Part shown: positions 17,882-28,400 of the stretch, one piece after another
How positions within the stretch are numbered: the stretch's first letter is position 1
Layout of the letters: every line of letters starts with the position of its first letter
Origin: Colwellia_A sp047621305
GTDB lineage: Bacteria; Pseudomonadota; Gammaproteobacteria; Enterobacterales; Alteromonadaceae
Reading direction: 5' to 3'
Length of the DNA stretch: 64,000 bases
NCBI GenBank assembly: GCA_047621305.1
Contig: JBLHNB010000010.1
Span: forward strand, 19,846 to 83,845
The notes under the pieces: generated by a model
The model's database searches: none
What the model was told of the DNA's origin: nothing
Seen by the model: the letters and a program-made list of their open reading frames with translations, nothing else
Translations under genes and position numbers: made by a program

Positions 17882-18920
17882 AGTCTACATCAGCAATATT
17901 TGCTTTAGCATAGGCTTTACTTTTTTGTTTTAAGAGTTTATCTAAATAACGTGTCATTTTTACTTTTTCTTTGATCGTCGTTTCAAGTATCTCTTCAACT
18001 TCCCGTAATACTTCTCTGATACTTTCGATACCATCGATATTTTCGGGTGAATTAACCAAAGCTTGTTGCGGTTCAATACTGGTTAATTCTTGTGTATTTA
18101 AGGAACCGGTAAGTTCTATTTGCATCTCTTCGGCGACGGTGATAATCGCTTCAGAGTTGATATTGGTAAGCTCTTCAAGAAAACCAAATAATAACAAACG
18201 GTCGACAAAAATATTGATTTTACGTGGTACACCTAACGTTTTTTCATGAATTAATTGAAAGCCAGACTCAGAAAATAGATTTTCTTTATTACAACCCACC
18301 TGCTGTAAACGATGATTAATATATTCTTTAACTTCATCACAAGTTAACGGTTTTAAATGAGCAGAAGCAATAATACGTTGCCTAAATTGCTCCATATTGG
18401 GGGCTTGAATAATCGCTTTTAACTCTTCTTGGCCTAATAAAAAACTTTGTACTAATGGTTTATTATTCAGCTGAAAATTAGATAACATTCTTAATTCTTC
18501 AACGGTCTCAACAGGTAAGTTCTGTGCTTCATCAACAATAATAAGGGCGCGCTTTCCTTGTTGACTGAGGGCGACCAAAAATTTCTCTATCGCTTGGATA
18601 ATGTCAGCTTTACTGTCACTATTCACCGAAATTTTAAATTCAGCGGCGATCAGTTCCAGTAGTTCATGAGGGTTTAATTTTGTAGTAACCAACTGAATAG
18701 CAACAATATCTGATTCACTAATATTATTAAGTAAATTCCGCGCTATCGTTGTCTTACCTGTACCAATAGGACCCGTGATAACAATAAACCCTTCACCTTG
18801 GTCTAAACCATACTGTAAATATGATAAAGCCCGTTGATGGTGATCGGAAGCAAAAAAGAAGCGTGGGTCAGGGCTTAATTGAAATGGCTTTTCTTTAAAA
18901 CCATAATAATTTTCATACAT
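17880..18920 (-). CDS. XrtA-associated ATPase (ExeA-like, TIGR03015 type)
   Basis: AAA ATPase of the kind always found with the exosortase-A EPS loci; its exact job is unknown but presumably lies in assembly or export of the polysaccharide. The 346-aa protein starts MYENYYGFKEKPFQLSPDP, the family opening, and has Walker A GPIGTGKTT (about residues 50-58) and Walker B ALIIVDEAQN (about 128-137). The C-terminal third ends in a charged coiled coil (about 290-335) not found in plain ExeA proteins. It follows the beta-barrel gene by 4 bp and is surely in the same operon. Confidence 0.88.
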   Translation of the reverse strand: MYENYYGFKEKPFQLSPDPRFFFASDHHQRALSYLQYGLDQGEGFIVITGPIGTGKTTIARNLLNNISESDIVAIQLVTTKLNPHELLELIAAEFKISVNSDSKADIIQAIEKFLVALSQQGKRALIIVDEAQNLPVETVEELRMLSNFQLNNKPLVQSFLLGQEELKAIIQAPNMEQFRQRIIASAHLKPLTCDEVKEYINHRLQQVGCNKENLFSESGFQLIHEKTLGVPRKINIFVDRLLLFGFLEELTNINSEAIITVAEEMQIELTGSLNTQELTSIEPQQALVNSPENIDGIESIREVLREVEEILETTIKEKVKMTRYLDKLLKQKSKAYAKANIADVD

Positions 18921-18924
18921 ACTG

Positions 18925-20532
18925 CTAAAAACCTTTGTTTATGCGAAAGTAAATACGACTTTCTTCATAGTTAAATGCTTGTTTATTTGAACTTCGGTTC
19001 AAATGGCTGATACCTAACGTACCGGATAAACGGCTATTTATTTTTCGATCGTAATCTAACGAATATTGTCGATAAATATCAAGTTGTTCATTTTCTTGAT
19101 TTAAAGCACGATTATCCTCTCGATAAGACAACGTTAAGCTAAGATCAGAATAACCGCTGACTTTGCGTTTTATCGAAAATTTTGCATTTTTACCTTCATC
19201 TTCAACTTTAGTTGATAAATTCTCTCGATTCAGACTATTAATGTTTAAAGTAAAAGTCGTACGAGGAAGCGCTAAGGTACTTGTCCAGCTGAGCACTTTA
19301 TTTAATGAATATTGATCATCTTCAATTATTTCTGACTCGCTGAGGGTAACTAATCTAAAATTATCAAAATCTATTGCGCTATTGCCACTTATATAACAGT
19401 TTTCATCGTCGATAATACTGCCTGCCTCAACGGTAGGACACCAAAATTGCCCTAAACTATTACGTTGTATGTTATTACGAGTGAATGACTGCACCGTTTC
19501 GTTGTAACTAATACTATTTGTCAGGCGTTTATTTTTATGGGTAAAATCCCCTTGATAACTATTACCATAAAAACGTTGTGAAAACTGCGCATTAAATGTC
19601 GTTCTAGAAGACGGTTGCCAAGCAATAGTACTGCTAAAGTAATTTTCTTGTTTATCACCATTCGAATCAAATTGTGTAGTAGAGGGAAGGTTATAGGCAA
19701 GATCAATATACAGTCTTGGTGTCATTAATAAACGTAAACCAGCACCGTAAGAGCTAGATTCCAACAATTGATTCCTATTAATCGTTCCAGTACTATCTTC
19801 ATTGAAATAACGCAGAAAAGGGTTAACATTATAGTTAGTGATAAAGCCTAGTTTAAGTTCACCGCGATGGGTTTTACTGTTTTGGTTATTATTATTTAAT
19901 TCCTGGTAATTTGCATTTACGTCCCAAAAAATTAGACGTGCCGCAGCGCCATTTTTACTTTGTACGCGAGTAGAGATACCTTCTCGTTCGCCAATGCCAT
20001 CTTCTGTTTTGGATGTAAGATAACTAATTGAAGAACCTAATGTGAAGTCACTATTATCGATAATATATTCAAAACCACCTTGGTAATTTTCAACTCGAAC
20101 GGTCTCTCCTGAAACGATATCAGCTAGGGCATTCTTGTTCTGGTTTTTTGATTGATTTAGAATAGAGGCACTACCAAAAAGTGCAATACCATTAGGCCAT
20201 AACATTAGTTTAAAATCAGATTCAAGCGTATGGTAATCATCATCTAAGTTATGATCATGACTATACATAGCGTACTGACTAGTAGACTTAAAATCAAAAA
20301 AAGCATTTTGAGCTGTATAAGCAAGTTCAATACCTACACCGAGTTGACTGACTAAACTTGATTTTTTATTTGATTCTAATAACTCGACATTATCGGTGTA
20401 TGTTTCATCAGCAATTAGAGTAGGTGAAAACTCCCAATCCCCAGCAAAAAGTAATAGAGGATAGAGAGAGAAAACATAGATTAAAAGCGGTAGCTTACCC
20501 TTTTTCACTAGATCCATATCCATAATAACCAT
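18925..20532 (-). CDS. XrtA-associated outer-membrane beta-barrel protein (TIGR03016 type)
   Basis: A 535-aa outer-membrane protein that probably takes part in EPS export. A signal peptide ends at about residue 31 (LLLFAG-DWEFSP), after which WEFSPTLIADETYTDNVEL is typical of the family. The remainder is a succession of amphipathic beta strands with aromatic residues, ending RIYFRINKGF with a C-terminal Phe, as in outer-membrane proteins. The ATG at 20532 has AGGA six bases upstream and lies inside the end of the kinase gene (38-bp overlap), implying coupled translation. Confidence 0.85.
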   Translation of the reverse strand: MVIMDMDLVKKGKLPLLIYVFSLYPLLLFAGDWEFSPTLIADETYTDNVELLESNKKSSLVSQLGVGIELAYTAQNAFFDFKSTSQYAMYSHDHNLDDDYHTLESDFKLMLWPNGIALFGSASILNQSKNQNKNALADIVSGETVRVENYQGGFEYIIDNSDFTLGSSISYLTSKTEDGIGEREGISTRVQSKNGAAARLIFWDVNANYQELNNNNQNSKTHRGELKLGFITNYNVNPFLRYFNEDSTGTINRNQLLESSSYGAGLRLLMTPRLYIDLAYNLPSTTQFDSNGDKQENYFSSTIAWQPSSRTTFNAQFSQRFYGNSYQGDFTHKNKRLTNSISYNETVQSFTRNNIQRNSLGQFWCPTVEAGSIIDDENCYISGNSAIDFDNFRLVTLSESEIIEDDQYSLNKVLSWTSTLALPRTTFTLNINSLNRENLSTKVEDEGKNAKFSIKRKVSGYSDLSLTLSYREDNRALNQENEQLDIYRQYSLDYDRKINSRLSGTLGISHLNRSSNKQAFNYEESRIYFRINKGF

Positions 20533-21367
20533 ACATATCCTGATGAGAGCTAATTGCTTTATTTATTACTAAGCCGATCGCTAAGTCTTCATTTAGATTT
20601 TGAGTGGCTTTTTTTACCTCTTCTATATATGTTTTTGATTCTTCAACAACGATGACGGCTTGACCAACTAAATCGGCTAAAACATAAGTTTCACTGATAC
20701 CCAGCAACGGCGGGCAGTCAAAAATAACAACCCGATCTGGATATCTTGTTGCCAATTCTTTTGCCAATGAAATCATTCTTTCACTAGCTAAAAGCTCATT
20801 AGATAAATGATGAGACTTTCCAGCAGAAATAACCTTTAGTTTCTCTATATTTGTATTGTTAAGAACATCACTAATTTGGTTTACTTCACCACTTAAATAT
20901 TCAGTTAGTCCTAAGCGCTCATCAAAGCCTAACTCTCGACAAATACTAGGTCGGAGTACATCGGCATCAATTAACAGCACTGTTTTGTCTTGTTCAAGAG
21001 CAATACTTAGAGCAAGATTGATGGCTACAAATGTTTTACCTTCATTTGGCCTTGCACTAGTTACCATGATTAAATTACTAAAGTTAAGCATTTTTGATGC
21101 TTTGCCGAAGGCGTTATCTAATAGTTTTCGCTTGATTGGGCGTAGTTCATCTTTTATATTTTTTCGCTCATCACTCTTAATTAAATAACCACGCTTAAGA
21201 AGGTCGTCCTTATTAATTTTTAGTGTCGGAGACACGTGGTTAGTTTTTTCGGGATTTACATTTGTGCTAAGTTCTTGCTCAGAAATTACAGTTGAATTTT
21301 TCGATAGGTCTTGTTCGTTTTCTTTATTGTGCTTTTGTTTAGCAAGTGCTTTTTCAATAGTACTCAT
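20495..21367 (-). CDS. XrtA-associated tyrosine autokinase (BY-kinase, TIGR03018 type)
   Basis: Cytoplasmic bacterial tyrosine kinase that works with the Wzz-like chain-length protein encoded just upstream. It has a Walker A variant ARPNEGKTFVAINLA, Walker A' LLIDADVLRPS and Walker B VIFDCPPLLG. The C-terminal tyrosine cluster MYGYYGYG carries the autophosphorylation sites. The frame is open to 21433, but family members begin MSTIEKA, which here is the ATG at 21365-21367, two bases after the stop of the preceding gene. The resulting 290-aa form is a normal length. Confidence 0.9.
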   Translation of the reverse strand: MSTIEKALAKQKHNKENEQDLSKNSTVISEQELSTNVNPEKTNHVSPTLKINKDDLLKRGYLIKSDERKNIKDELRPIKRKLLDNAFGKASKMLNFSNLIMVTSARPNEGKTFVAINLALSIALEQDKTVLLIDADVLRPSICRELGFDERLGLTEYLSGEVNQISDVLNNTNIEKLKVISAGKSHHLSNELLASERMISLAKELATRYPDRVVIFDCPPLLGISETYVLADLVGQAVIVVEESKTYIEEVKKATQNLNEDLAIGLVINKAISSHQDMYGYYGYGSSEKG

Positions 21368-21369
21368 AA

Positions 21370-22965
21370 CTATAATATCCCCTTTAATGACCCAATAATT
21401 CTTTCTGGAAACAGAGCATAAGCAAGAAAGCAACCTAATAAGAGCATAAGTAAGGTATTTGATAGAATAAATATCTTAGTTTTACGTCGAGACCATTGTT
21501 GAAGCCCCAGATTATCCGTGGCGGATATAACGCCAAAAATTGGAATGCCCGTGGCTTTACTTACTTGGCTAGCTGAAGTCACAACAGGATTTATTTGGCT
21601 AAACAATAATGAAAGACCTATACCTACACCAACGCCAAACATAGTTGACGCAATTAACAGTAATATACGTTTAGGGCCTGTAGGTATAGTAGGGGCACGA
21701 GGAGGATCGATAATTTTAAACTGTATTTTGTTTGTTGTTTCATCGGCCTGCTTTGCCAATAGTGCTGTCTCTTTGCGATTGAGTAACTGCTCATATTTAT
21801 CTTTAGTGATATCGTAACCGCGATTTAGAGCAACAAGTTGAGCTTCTATTTCGGGCAAAATATGTATTTTACTTTCCAAATCGTTTACTTGTTGTTGATA
21901 ACTCTTGGCACGAACATCAAATGAGGCAACGACATTTTCCAGCTGATTTACTTGGATTTGTATTTCTTGGATAACAGGATTTTTATTAAGCGACAGTCCA
22001 CCCGTTACATTATCTGTTACATCAGAAACATACTGCGTAATTTCAGTTGAGCGTTGTTTTTTTAAATGATCCAAACGTTTTCTAACTTCCTTCACATCTG
22101 GATGTTCATCTGTGTATTTAAGAGTTAATGAGTCTAAGTTTGCTTCAAGCTCAGTGATACGGAGATCGTAAATTGTTTTAATAGAATTTTCATCTTTTAC
22201 TACATCACTTGAATCACTAACGGGTTTAATTATTGCTTTAGTTAACTGGTTTTTCGCCGATTTCAACTGAGTTTGTGTTTCTAATAAACCTAGTTCAATT
22301 CCTTTTAACTGCTCCCTAGCACTCGTTAATTTTTGATAATAGCCACCATACTGACCAGGGAGAACATCACTATATTTTTGTTTGAAACTTGTTAATCGTG
22401 CTTCAGCCGATAGTAGTCTGTTCTCGTAGTCTGATATTTGTGCGCTTAGAAACTTTTGGGCTGAATCACTATCGGCACGGTTTTCACCTAACGTATTTTC
22501 AATAAAAACGGTTAAAGCCGATTGCACAACACTACGGGCAGTTTCCGGGTTTTTATCTTCAAATGAAATAGTGAAAATATTTTCACTTCTGCCACCAGTC
22601 TTCTTGATATAAATATCTTCTCTAAGTCTTAAAATTAATTTTTCATATTCCTTTGGAGTACTTGCTTGCACATCTAAATCAGTCATTCGTGAAATACGCT
22701 CAAGATTTGGGCGACTTAATAAGGTTTTAACCATTAAACGGATTTGCGTATCTGGGTCTGTTTCTACGGTTAACCCTTTTAACAGGGGACCTAAAATAGA
22801 CTGTGTATCCGCATACACACGGGCTTCTGACTGATATACGTTATCCAGTTGTGCTATAAAAAGCCATGAAAGTGGGCAAATTAACCACGTAGCAACTATT
22901 ATGTAGCGACGTTTTATCCAAATTGCTTTTAGGTAATCTAACAATTGTTCTAAAATATCTTGCAT
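21370..22965 (-). CDS. XrtA-system polysaccharide chain-length determinant (Wzz-like, TIGR03007 type)
   Basis: Inner-membrane polysaccharide co-polymerase that controls EPS length. The 531-aa protein has an N-terminal membrane helix (about residues 20-36), a Wzz domain, long periplasmic coiled coils (about 165-400) and the conserved PPRAPTIPTGPKR motif before the C-terminal membrane helix (about 435-455). A further hydrophobic stretch lies near 500-517. GGAGGT five bases before the ATG is a near-perfect ribosome binding site. The adjacent BY-kinase is its expected cytoplasmic partner. Confidence 0.92.
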   Translation of the reverse strand: MQDILEQLLDYLKAIWIKRRYIIVATWLICPLSWLFIAQLDNVYQSEARVYADTQSILGPLLKGLTVETDPDTQIRLMVKTLLSRPNLERISRMTDLDVQASTPKEYEKLILRLREDIYIKKTGGRSENIFTISFEDKNPETARSVVQSALTVFIENTLGENRADSDSAQKFLSAQISDYENRLLSAEARLTSFKQKYSDVLPGQYGGYYQKLTSAREQLKGIELGLLETQTQLKSAKNQLTKAIIKPVSDSSDVVKDENSIKTIYDLRITELEANLDSLTLKYTDEHPDVKEVRKRLDHLKKQRSTEITQYVSDVTDNVTGGLSLNKNPVIQEIQIQVNQLENVVASFDVRAKSYQQQVNDLESKIHILPEIEAQLVALNRGYDITKDKYEQLLNRKETALLAKQADETTNKIQFKIIDPPRAPTIPTGPKRILLLIASTMFGVGVGIGLSLLFSQINPVVTSASQVSKATGIPIFGVISATDNLGLQQWSRRKTKIFILSNTLLMLLLGCFLAYALFPERIIGSLKGIL

Positions 22966-22976
22966 TTACAACCTCC

Positions 22977-22995
22977 ATAACAGCGATACTGTTAT
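22977..22995. promoter_or_regulatory. Hairpin in the leader of the chain-length gene
   Basis: A perfect 7-bp inverted repeat (ATAACAG / CTGTTAT) with a 5-base loop lies immediately upstream of the strong ribosome binding site of the chain-length gene, in the 121-bp space after the export-lipoprotein gene. It could be an mRNA-processing or attenuation structure, or an operator. It does not cover the ribosome binding site. Confidence 0.3.
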
Positions 22996-23086
22996 GTATT
23001 TCCATACATTATCATATATTTGTTAATCGGAGTTCTCCCCAACAAATATTTATTAAATATAAATATTGAATGGTTTCAAAAAAATT

Positions 23087-23722
23087 TTAAAACCATGTTT
23101 CTGGGATAACAATAATATCACCAGGTAAAACATCAACGTTGGCATTTATTTTGCCATTTTTGATTAAGTCTTCAATAAAAATGTCATATTCAATTTGTTT
23201 GCCATTTTCAACTCTAACTAAAATGGCATCATTGCCATCAGCAAATTCGGTCAAACCGCCTACTTTAATCATCACGTCCAATAACGTCATATTTTGCAAA
23301 TAACTAATAGACTGTGGCTGGGCAGCTTCACCAATTACTCTAATTTGTTCACTAAATGGGCCAACAAAGTTGTTTACCGTAACGGTAACTGTTGGCTCTC
23401 GTAAATAAGTCGCCAATACACTCTCAATAGCGCGTGCGACTTCAGTGGGCGTTTTTCCCGAAACTTTAATGTCTTCAACCAATGACGTGGTGATCATGCC
23501 ATCTGGTCGAACGATAAATGTTCCAGAGACTTCAGGCACACGCCATACAAATATATTTAATACGTCGCCAGCGCCGACTAAATATTTGTATGAAGCGGCA
23601 TCAACGGTAACCGATGGATGTATAGACGCCGTCGGTAAAGTTGGAGAACTACAAGCAGCAATAAGTTGTGAAATAGCAATAAATGCTATGACTTTAAATT
23701 TCTTGTTAAAACAAACTTCCAT
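23087..23722 (-). CDS. XrtA-system EPS export lipoprotein (Wza / EpsE-like)
   Basis: Outer-membrane polysaccharide export protein. The lipobox is IAAC (Cys at residue 24 of the form used here), so it is a lipoprotein. A poly-export domain starts YLVGAGDVLNIFVWRVPE and is followed by a SLBB domain (IRVIGEAAQPQSI). The sequence ends with GDIIVIPETWF, typical of the exosortase-associated export proteins. The open frame begins at a GTG (23731), but AAGGTGA is ideally placed for the ATG at 23720-23722. It is the first gene of the minus-strand export operon. Confidence 0.92.
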   Translation of the reverse strand: MEVCFNKKFKVIAFIAISQLIAACSSPTLPTASIHPSVTVDAASYKYLVGAGDVLNIFVWRVPEVSGTFIVRPDGMITTSLVEDIKVSGKTPTEVARAIESVLATYLREPTVTVTVNNFVGPFSEQIRVIGEAAQPQSISYLQNMTLLDVMIKVGGLTEFADGNDAILVRVENGKQIEYDIFIEDLIKNGKINANVDVLPGDIIVIPETWF

Positions 23723-23969
23723 GGTGGTCACCTTCTTTATACAACTTAATTTGAATAGTTATGCAATAAGCCAACAGATTGTATTTGATTTTTACAATGG
23801 ATGCACATTTTTTAACATAAAAATAACGAGTTAAACTGTACAAAAGGTTATTTTAAAAAATGTAGACAGCTGATATCATAACGCCAAATTATATCTTTAT
23901 TATTATTACTCTCATTTTTAATACTAATAATAGTTGGCCATGCTGTTTGTAAAGGAAGCATAACTTAAT
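23723..23969. promoter_or_regulatory. Divergent promoter region of the EPS locus
   Basis: A 247-bp non-coding stretch separates the export lipoprotein gene (minus) from the priming transferase gene (plus). Both core EPS operons must start here. It is AT-rich and I cannot assign boxes confidently. A TTGGCCATGCTGTTTG sequence near 23935 is reminiscent of sigma-54 but has the wrong spacing. I saw no riboswitch in it. Confidence 0.5.
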
Positions 23970-25373
23970 ATGTCTAGTCCAAAATACCGAGATCTTTCTT
24001 CGGGCAGTAAATCTCTTGTTCTTCTTGAATTGTGTTTGTTTGCAGGCGCGCTTATTTTAACTGTTTTTTTAAATAGTCAGCTGTTGTGGGTGGAGCACAA
24101 AGAAATACCGACCAATATATTGACGATATACAGCATCGTTTTTGCTTTTGTTGTGCAATTATCTTCCCTAGCGCTTGGTTTGTATAATTCAAAACTACGG
24201 GAGAGTTTCCGCGGTGTGGTGCGTCGTCTATTAGTTTCTGTGGCAATTGCTTTTTTCATTGTGTCTTTAATTAACCCTTTTTATGGCGAACAATCACTCG
24301 CTATTGAAATATTAGCGATGGCTTCATTTATTGGTTTAGTGCTAGGTAGTTGTTTTCGATATTTTACCTTACAAGTAGACTTTTTTGGGTTTAATAAGCG
24401 CAATATTTTGGTCTTAGGCTCAGGAGAGCGCGCTTCAATCATCGAAAAAAGAATGCGCCGCGATGTCGATCGTCAAAGTTTTCATGTTCATGGTTTTGTG
24501 ATCATGAACGGGGATACAGAAACAGGAATCGTTAACGAAAACAGATTGAATATTGAAGGTTCACTAGTTAATTATGCATTAGAACATGACATTGATGAAA
24601 TCGTGGTAGCTAACGATGAACGTCGTGGCAACTTGCCCGTTGACGAGTTATTTGCTTGTAAGATTCGCGGTGTTGAAATCACCGAAATATTAGACTTTAT
24701 TGAAAGAGAAACGGGACAAATCGCGGTAAATTTAATTTATCCAAGTTGGGTGATTTACTCTAACGGTTTTGCATCGGCTAATCATTTAAGAAACACCTTA
24801 GACTGGGTATTTAACGCTGCGATGGGCATCATATTATTCCTTGTGGCCTGGCCTATAATGCTGATCACTATTATTTTAATTAAGCTAGATGAAGGCCTAA
24901 GAGCACCGATATTTTATTCTCAGGAACGTGTTGGGCTAGATGGACAAGCGTTTAATATTATAAAATTCAGAAGTATGCGTATCGATGCTGAAAAAAATGG
25001 CGCACAAATGGCCTCTGAAAATGACGATCGAACAACCAAAATAGGCAAGTTTATTCGTAAGTATAGAGTTGATGAATTACCACAAATTCTTAACGTAATA
25101 CGTGGTGATATGGGCTTTGTTGGGCCACGACCTGAACGCCCAGAGTTTGTACAACAGCTGATCAAAAATTTACCTTATTATAATGAACGTCATAATGTAA
25201 AACCGGGTTTAACCGGTTGGGCGCAGCTTAAGTACCCATATGGCGCAACAGAAGAAGATTCACTTGAGAAACTTAAATACGATTTGTATTACATCAAGCA
25301 TCGTAGCTTCTTACTAGATTTACTTATTCTTATTCGTACCGTTGAAATTGTTTTATTTGGTAAAGGACGTTAA
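23970..25373 (+). CDS. XrtA-associated undecaprenyl-phosphate sugar phosphotransferase (TIGR03013 type)
   Basis: Initiating enzyme of EPS synthesis: transfers a sugar-1-phosphate to undecaprenyl phosphate at the inner membrane. The 467-aa protein has four N-terminal membrane helices (about residues 17-130), a Rossmann-like CoA-binding region starting NILVLGSGERA, one more helix (about 275-300) and the catalytic sugar-transferase domain. That domain shows KFRSMRIDAEKNGAQ, DELPQILNVIRGDMG and VGPRPERPEF. The N-terminal part and length fit the exosortase-associated subfamily. Which sugar it transfers cannot be read from the sequence. Confidence 0.93.
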   Translation: MSSPKYRDLSSGSKSLVLLELCLFAGALILTVFLNSQLLWVEHKEIPTNILTIYSIVFAFVVQLSSLALGLYNSKLRESFRGVVRRLLVSVAIAFFIVSLINPFYGEQSLAIEILAMASFIGLVLGSCFRYFTLQVDFFGFNKRNILVLGSGERASIIEKRMRRDVDRQSFHVHGFVIMNGDTETGIVNENRLNIEGSLVNYALEHDIDEIVVANDERRGNLPVDELFACKIRGVEITEILDFIERETGQIAVNLIYPSWVIYSNGFASANHLRNTLDWVFNAAMGIILFLVAWPIMLITIILIKLDEGLRAPIFYSQERVGLDGQAFNIIKFRSMRIDAEKNGAQMASENDDRTTKIGKFIRKYRVDELPQILNVIRGDMGFVGPRPERPEFVQQLIKNLPYYNERHNVKPGLTGWAQLKYPYGATEEDSLEKLKYDLYYIKHRSFLLDLLILIRTVEIVLFGKGR

Positions 25374-25422
25374 TAGCTAATATAGAATGCCAATCGCCAA
25401 TGTAAAAAAAAGGTTTTTGAAG

Positions 25423-28400
25423 ATGAATATTAGGTACTCCCTCATATGTGCATTAAGTTTTATATTGCTTATCAGCTGTGGGGGAGGAAACTCAACCGAG
25501 GCAAATAATCTAAACAAAGCGCCTATAGTTATTCCGTTACCAACACCAGTGTTACCGACAGTAAAACCGGTAGTTGTTATTGAACAAACCTTTCCCAGAG
25601 ACCAACAAAGAAATATAGAAGTTGATGAGTTAATTACCATCAATTTCTCAGAAGATATCCTCGAAAAAGATATGTCTTTTGAAGTTCACAATCCCTCTTC
25701 TACAAAACCTTTAAATGGTAAACTTACATTTTTAGGTAAGCAATTATCTTTTCTACCAAACGAGCCTTTCGTGCATGCTAGTGAATACATGGTTAATATC
25801 TCAGCAAGTTCAACGTCGCCTTTTATAATAGATAATTACACTTTTTCATTTAATACGATTGATGTGCCGATACCGACACCAGGATTACCGGCAGTTATTA
25901 TTGAAAAAACATTTCCGAGTGATCAACAAGAAAATATTGCAGTTGATGAGGCAATTACCGTCAACTTTTCAGAAGCGGTTCTTGAAAAGGATATCTCTCT
26001 TGAAGTTAGTAAAAGTTTATCTACAAAGCCTTTAAATGGAAAAGTCACATTTTTGGATAAAAAACTGTCTTTTGTACCAAACGACCCTTTGGAGCACGCA
26101 AGTGAATACATCGTTATTATATCAGCACGTCCTGCGTCTTCTTTTCTCATAAAAAAATATATTTTTTCATTTAAAACTCAACCATTCAATACAAAGCCTA
26201 CAGGTGAAAATAATGCAGGTATTTTTCATCCTTTGATACTCAAAAGCGGCAGAACTAAATTTTCGATTATGCCGATAGAAAGTGTGAAGCCAGGGGAGCT
26301 AATTACAATTTCATTTGGTATTCCTTTTCCAAAAGGTTTTTTAACCAACATTGAACAATTTAGAATAATGGATGAACAAGGCGATGAGTTCGAGGTTTTT
26401 GCTAAAGAATTGTTACCCTGGCGCGCTTCCGATCAAAAAAATGAAAGCATTCGTTCTGTATTAGTCCAAACTGAAGTTATTTTTAAAAAAGATATATATG
26501 GCAAAGCTATTTCTAGATCATTCACTTTAGAATGGGGAACACCTCGGAAATTCGTTAACGGCACTTTGCAGTCGCCTAAAGATACTTGGGTACTTGTAGA
26601 TGACTCAAACTATACTATCCAAGATAACATTTATGAACCAAATGCCTATGCCGTGTTTGCCGCGCAATGGTATGGTGACAGTGTCATAAAAACCCGTACT
26701 CTTCCTGCTGGAACGCATCAATATTTTTCAGCCTATGATATAGCATTTGAATTGTTCGGTGATACGGCAATTAATCATGTTGATCCTAGAGTTATTGATG
26801 ACAATCTAATTCCTCATCGTTCAAGTTATGCCGCTTGGCTCTTTGATAGGGCTACCACCATCTATCAACTCGCTTTTAAAACGGGAGAATTTCGATTTTT
26901 AAGAGAGGGGCATCGCGCTGTCCAGTTCTATCTAAATCATATTAACGAACGAGGGTTCTTTGCTTTGAAGCCTTATGACGACATAAAATATAGTTATGGT
27001 GAGAGCCTAGTTACAAACTTTATCTTAACCGGTGATAACCAGATTCCAAATATAATTACTTCAATGGTACCTGCATGGGATACATTTAATAGTGACTATA
27101 AAATAACGACTAATTTTTGGACTGAACGTCATGCGGCTTTTCAACTTAAAGGGTATATTTCAGCATATGAGTTAACGGGTAATCTTGATTTCAAAGAGAA
27201 GGCGTATAATACATTTACTAATCTTTTGAAAATGCAAAATACGCCGGTAGATGGGGTCCCTAATACAGGAGCTTTGATGCATACCTCTGCTTCACATGGA
27301 GAGGGGGGAGAACATTTTATAGCAAGCCCATGGATGTCGGTCCTTTTGGTTGATGCTGTTGAACGTTTCTATATACAGTTCGAAGAACCACAAGTTATCG
27401 ATTTTGTTATAAACTTAGCCGATTTCTTTAAACAAGATGGTGTTTCCCTATATGAGTGGAAAGGCTACCAAGGGAAAGACAGCTTTTATGTACCTTATTA
27501 CCTTGCAGGTAAAGATTTAACAATAAAACAGCATGGTGGAGAAGGTGCAAATGATCTGGAACATGGCTTGGACGTTTCCAAAATATTTTCGATAGCTTAC
27601 TATTTTAGTTGTTTAAAAAATGCATGTGATGATAGTTATCTAGTTCCTTTAAGTAAGTTATATAAAACCGCTACTGAATTCACTTTGCCTTATTGGATGA
27701 GAACAGCAGCGCCAGGTGTTGGCTTAGCTAGTTATCGTTTATCACCCCCACGTAAGTTTAATTGGTGGTTTAATACAACCAGTAATATGGACTTTCTTTT
27801 ATCAAAGGCTTCAGTGGTTAACTCCGAGCCTAACTTAATTATTCAAAATGAGAGTGAATTTCCAGAAAATTATTATCCTGGTCAAGTCATTGAAGTAAAA
27901 ATAAAAATTAAAAATTTGGATTCTATTACAGCTAAAAACATAGTTGTTGATAATAAAATATTAAAGTATAGCGTATCAGAATTATTGACAATTAGTGACA
28001 TTAGTGGAGGTGGCATACTAAATGTTGAAGGTGTTATATGGCATATCCCTGAGTTAGCGGCTGGTGCCGAATCAACATTAATGTCTTTCAAAGTTTTGGT
28101 TGGTCAGCTTCCAGCTTTACAGTCTAAAACTAAGCCACTGGGAAATATCACATCTTTGACTAACCTCAGATACTGCCACTATATGGATAGTTTAACAGTT
28201 TGTGATTTATGGGAAAATTATTGGTCTCAAGGCAGTCAGACGTTGTCGTCTATAGCACAATGGTCATCGGTTAAAGCGACACCCCCTAACACCCCTCCTA
28301 CGGTCAATATTGTTACTCCAATAGATAATGATAATATTGTTGGAAGTACGCTTGTTTTAGCTGAAATTGCCGATGAAAACGATATTGCAAAAGTTGACTT

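Noticed and set aside
23930..23955. TTGGCCATGCTGTTTG as a sigma-54 promoter before the priming transferase
   Set aside because: The GG to GC distance is wrong and the -12 GC is missing.
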